From JAAZFF01 sp964405775 (lineage in GTDB: Bacteria; Verrucomicrobiota; Kiritimatiellia; RFP12; UBA3636), in contig CAYOPG010000054.1 of the NCBI GenBank assembly GCA_964405775.1, positions 1 through 15,106 of the forward strand: a stretch of 15,106 nucleotides of DNA, given 5' to 3'. The notes beneath the pieces were generated by a model that was given only the letters and a program-made list of their open reading frames with translations, searched no databases and was not told where the DNA came from. The position numbers and the translations under genes were made by a program. Below, piece after piece: positions 13,708-15,106 of the stretch; positions within the stretch are counted from its first letter, which is position 1; the number at the start of each line of letters is the position of its first letter.

Positions 13708-13720
13708 CACGTTCCGAAAC

Positions 13721-14977
13721 TCACTCGGGAATCACGTCGAGGGAGTAGTCGCCTGTATTCTCGGCGCCGCGCCAGATCCATTCCCCGTTTGTGAAGTCAG
13801 GCACTGGCACTGGCGAACCGCCCATGGCAACCGATTGCTCGCTGAGACAGGTGATGGCCATCCACGAAGCGGTGTCATACACGTCTATCGGGGGAGGCAC
13901 GTTATTCTGCACGCTTTCTACAAAGGCGCGAAGCACTAGGTAGTCCATGCCGCCATGTCCTCCCCGTAGACCGAACTGTTTGTAGGCCTTCCAGAGCGGG
14001 TGTTCGAACTCCTCCATAATCGCCTTGTCGCTCTCCCACGAATGCGTCCACTCCCCTGGTTTTACCGGGCTACGCCCTTCTATGAAAACCGTACGAGTGT
14101 CCTCCATCCATATACCTTTCGTGCCCTGGATGCGGTGACCTCGCGAATACGGACGTGGAAGTGTGCAATCATGCGTGAGGAGTATAGTCTCGCCATTAGC
14201 GCATTTTATCATGGTGGTAACGATGTCGCCGGTGTTAATGCGGCGTTCCGCAAGCGGTGAATCCTTGCGGTGTTCCCTAAGCCATGCCTCAAGGCCGGCG
14301 GCTTTTGACGCCATGCTGCAGAGCGTCAGCATTCGATTGCCGCGGTTAAGGTTGAGCTCCTTGGCGATCGGACCGATTTCGTGTGTGGGGTACAGTTCGC
14401 CGTTCCTATGTATGAAGTTCTCTTGGCGATAATGGCGGATTATATCGCCTTTTCCGATCTCTTCGCGCAAGTCGTGTTGGTAGCCCCCCTGACAGTGAAC
14501 AATCTCTCCGAAGACGCCCTTCTTGACCATGTTGAGTATGGCCATCTCCTCTTGCCCGTAGCAGCAGTTTTCAAGCATCATGCAAGGCTTGCGATTCTGC
14601 TCGCTTGCGCGCACCAGAGACCAGCATTCCTCGATTGAAGCGGCTCCGCCGACCTCCATTGCCACCCACTTGCCACGGTTAAGGCATTCCACGGCAATCT
14701 TTATGTGGCTCGTCCATGAGGTCATAATTAATACTGCTTCGATATCGTCACGCGCAGCCACTTCGCGATAGTCCGTTGCGCCGTCAGGCATCACGCCGCC
14801 ACGCTTGGCGGCAACAATATCGCGCCCCTTGTCCACGCGATCCTGATAGTTGTCGCAAACTACAGGGACGACCACGTCCTCCATGCCCAGCAGGGTTGAG
14901 AGCTGCAAGTGCCCTCTCTCGCCAAGTCCAATAACACCAATTCTTACCGGTCTTCCCGGTACACCCATTTCATTCAT
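13721..14977 (-). CDS. Gfo/Idh/MocA oxidoreductase, GH109-like
   Basis: A 418-residue cytoplasmic protein with an N-terminal Rossmann domain (VRIGVIGLGERG, 11-22) and a C-terminal alpha/beta domain. The segments MEVGG (107-111), MMLENCCYGQEEM (133-145), GGYQHDLR (164-171) and LYPTHEIGPI (195-204) closely match GH109 proteins. These use tightly bound NAD+ to cleave alpha-N-acetylgalactosaminides by transient oxidation, and they have the same EN, HD and YPTH landmarks. The GH109 function is inferred; many relatives are plain sugar or inositol dehydrogenases. There is no Tat or Sec signal, unlike many secreted GH109 proteins. AAAGGA about ten bases upstream supports ATG 14977; the in-frame ATG nine bases on is too far from it. 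It has its own promoter (15010-15038) and converges with the isomerase gene. Confidence 0.88.
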   Translation of the reverse strand: MNEMGVPGRPVRIGVIGLGERGHLQLSTLLGMEDVVVPVVCDNYQDRVDKGRDIVAAKRGGVMPDGATDYREVAARDDIEAVLIMTSWTSHIKIAVECLNRGKWVAMEVGGAASIEECWSLVRASEQNRKPCMMLENCCYGQEEMAILNMVKKGVFGEIVHCQGGYQHDLREEIGKGDIIRHYRQENFIHRNGELYPTHEIGPIAKELNLNRGNRMLTLCSMASKAAGLEAWLREHRKDSPLAERRINTGDIVTTMIKCANGETILLTHDCTLPRPYSRGHRIQGTKGIWMEDTRTVFIEGRSPVKPGEWTHSWESDKAIMEEFEHPLWKAYKQFGLRGGHGGMDYLVLRAFVESVQNNVPPPIDVYDTASWMAITCLSEQSVAMGGSPVPVPDFTNGEWIWRGAENTGDYSLDVIPE

Positions 14978-15009
14978 TTAGAAGTAGTCCTTTCTGAAAA
15001 ATGAGGTAG

Positions 15010-15038
15010 ATTCTACAAAAAACTGATAGAGGTGTAAA
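15010..15038 (-). promoter_or_regulatory. Promoter for the GH109-like gene
   Basis: On the minus strand TTTACA (15038-15033) and TAGAAT (15015-15010) are exactly 17 bp apart. Transcription would begin near 15003, giving a 26-nt leader with AAAGGA before ATG 14977. The rest of the window to 15106 holds the dyad at 15038-15056 and otherwise AT-rich sequence without a gene. Confidence 0.6.
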
Positions 15039-15056
15039 CGAATAACGCTTATTAGT
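15038..15056. promoter_or_regulatory. Palindrome just upstream of the -35 box
   Basis: The core AATAA-CGC-TTATT (15041-15053) is perfect and extends to 19 bp with one mismatch (ACG at the left edge, AGT at the right). It touches the -35 box (15033-15038) from upstream, the usual place for an activator, though a repressor is possible. Confidence 0.35.
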
Positions 15057-15106
15057 CGATCATGAAAAAGTATTTAAGTCGTTGACTATCATGTTGTTAA
15101 TCCAAT

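Noticed and set aside
15082..15106. Plus-strand promoter starting with TTGACT
   Set aside because: The expected -10 box falls beyond the window end, so it cannot be judged.
1..15106. CRISPR arrays, insertion sequences, tRNA or rRNA genes
   Set aside because: I saw no regularly spaced repeats, transposase motifs, or tRNA/rRNA signatures on either strand.

Overview
The window looks like ordinary chromosomal DNA of a Gram-negative bacterium, most likely of the PVC group (Lentisphaerota, Kiritimatiellota or Verrucomicrobiota). Three things point there: a type IIA topoisomerase pair of the Chlamydia/Bacteroidetes ParE-ParC type, GH109-like and DUF4091/GH123-like carbohydrate genes (common in Lentisphaera relatives), and many lineage-type proteins without clear names. 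This placement is inference. I see no IS element, prophage, CRISPR array, tRNA or rRNA.

Layout. At the left end (1-500) a strong promoter with a 26-bp dyad drives a structured leader and a 59-residue lipoprotein, followed by a branched hairpin with a T run. Next comes a plus-strand pyrimidine block: a 74-residue very basic protein overlaps pyrK by 4 bp, and pyrK is followed by a class 1B pyrD starting with GTG. A new promoter, apparently giving a leaderless mRNA, starts a two-gene unit of gmhA-like phosphoheptose isomerase and an exported beta-rich protein. From 4060 to 12546 everything is on the minus strand. Read in the direction of transcription it is parE-parC (4-bp overlap); a DUF4091/GH123-like protein with its own promoter and operator-like dyad; then a methyltransferase with a second leaderless-type promoter, a membrane-anchored NodB-fold protein and dut. 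At the right, a divergent promoter region at 12547-12816 serves parE and a plus-strand sugar-phosphate isomerase/epimerase gene that is broken by a one-base frameshift. This gene converges on a minus-strand GH109-like Gfo/Idh/MocA oxidoreductase with its own promoter.

How the genes work together. PyrK and PyrD form the NAD-linked dihydroorotate dehydrogenase. Dut also serves pyrimidine nucleotides but is transcribed separately. GmhA starts the ADP-heptose route for LPS core. ParE and ParC are the two subunits of one topoisomerase. The DUF4091 protein, the GH109-like protein and the isomerase are probably carbohydrate-metabolism genes.

No clear new multi-gene system is visible. The points most worth a second look are the frameshifted isomerase, the NodB protein with replaced metal ligands, ParE with EGLSA in place of EGDSA, two promoters that abut start codons, three promoter-associated dyads, and the branched RNA structure ahead of the small basic protein.
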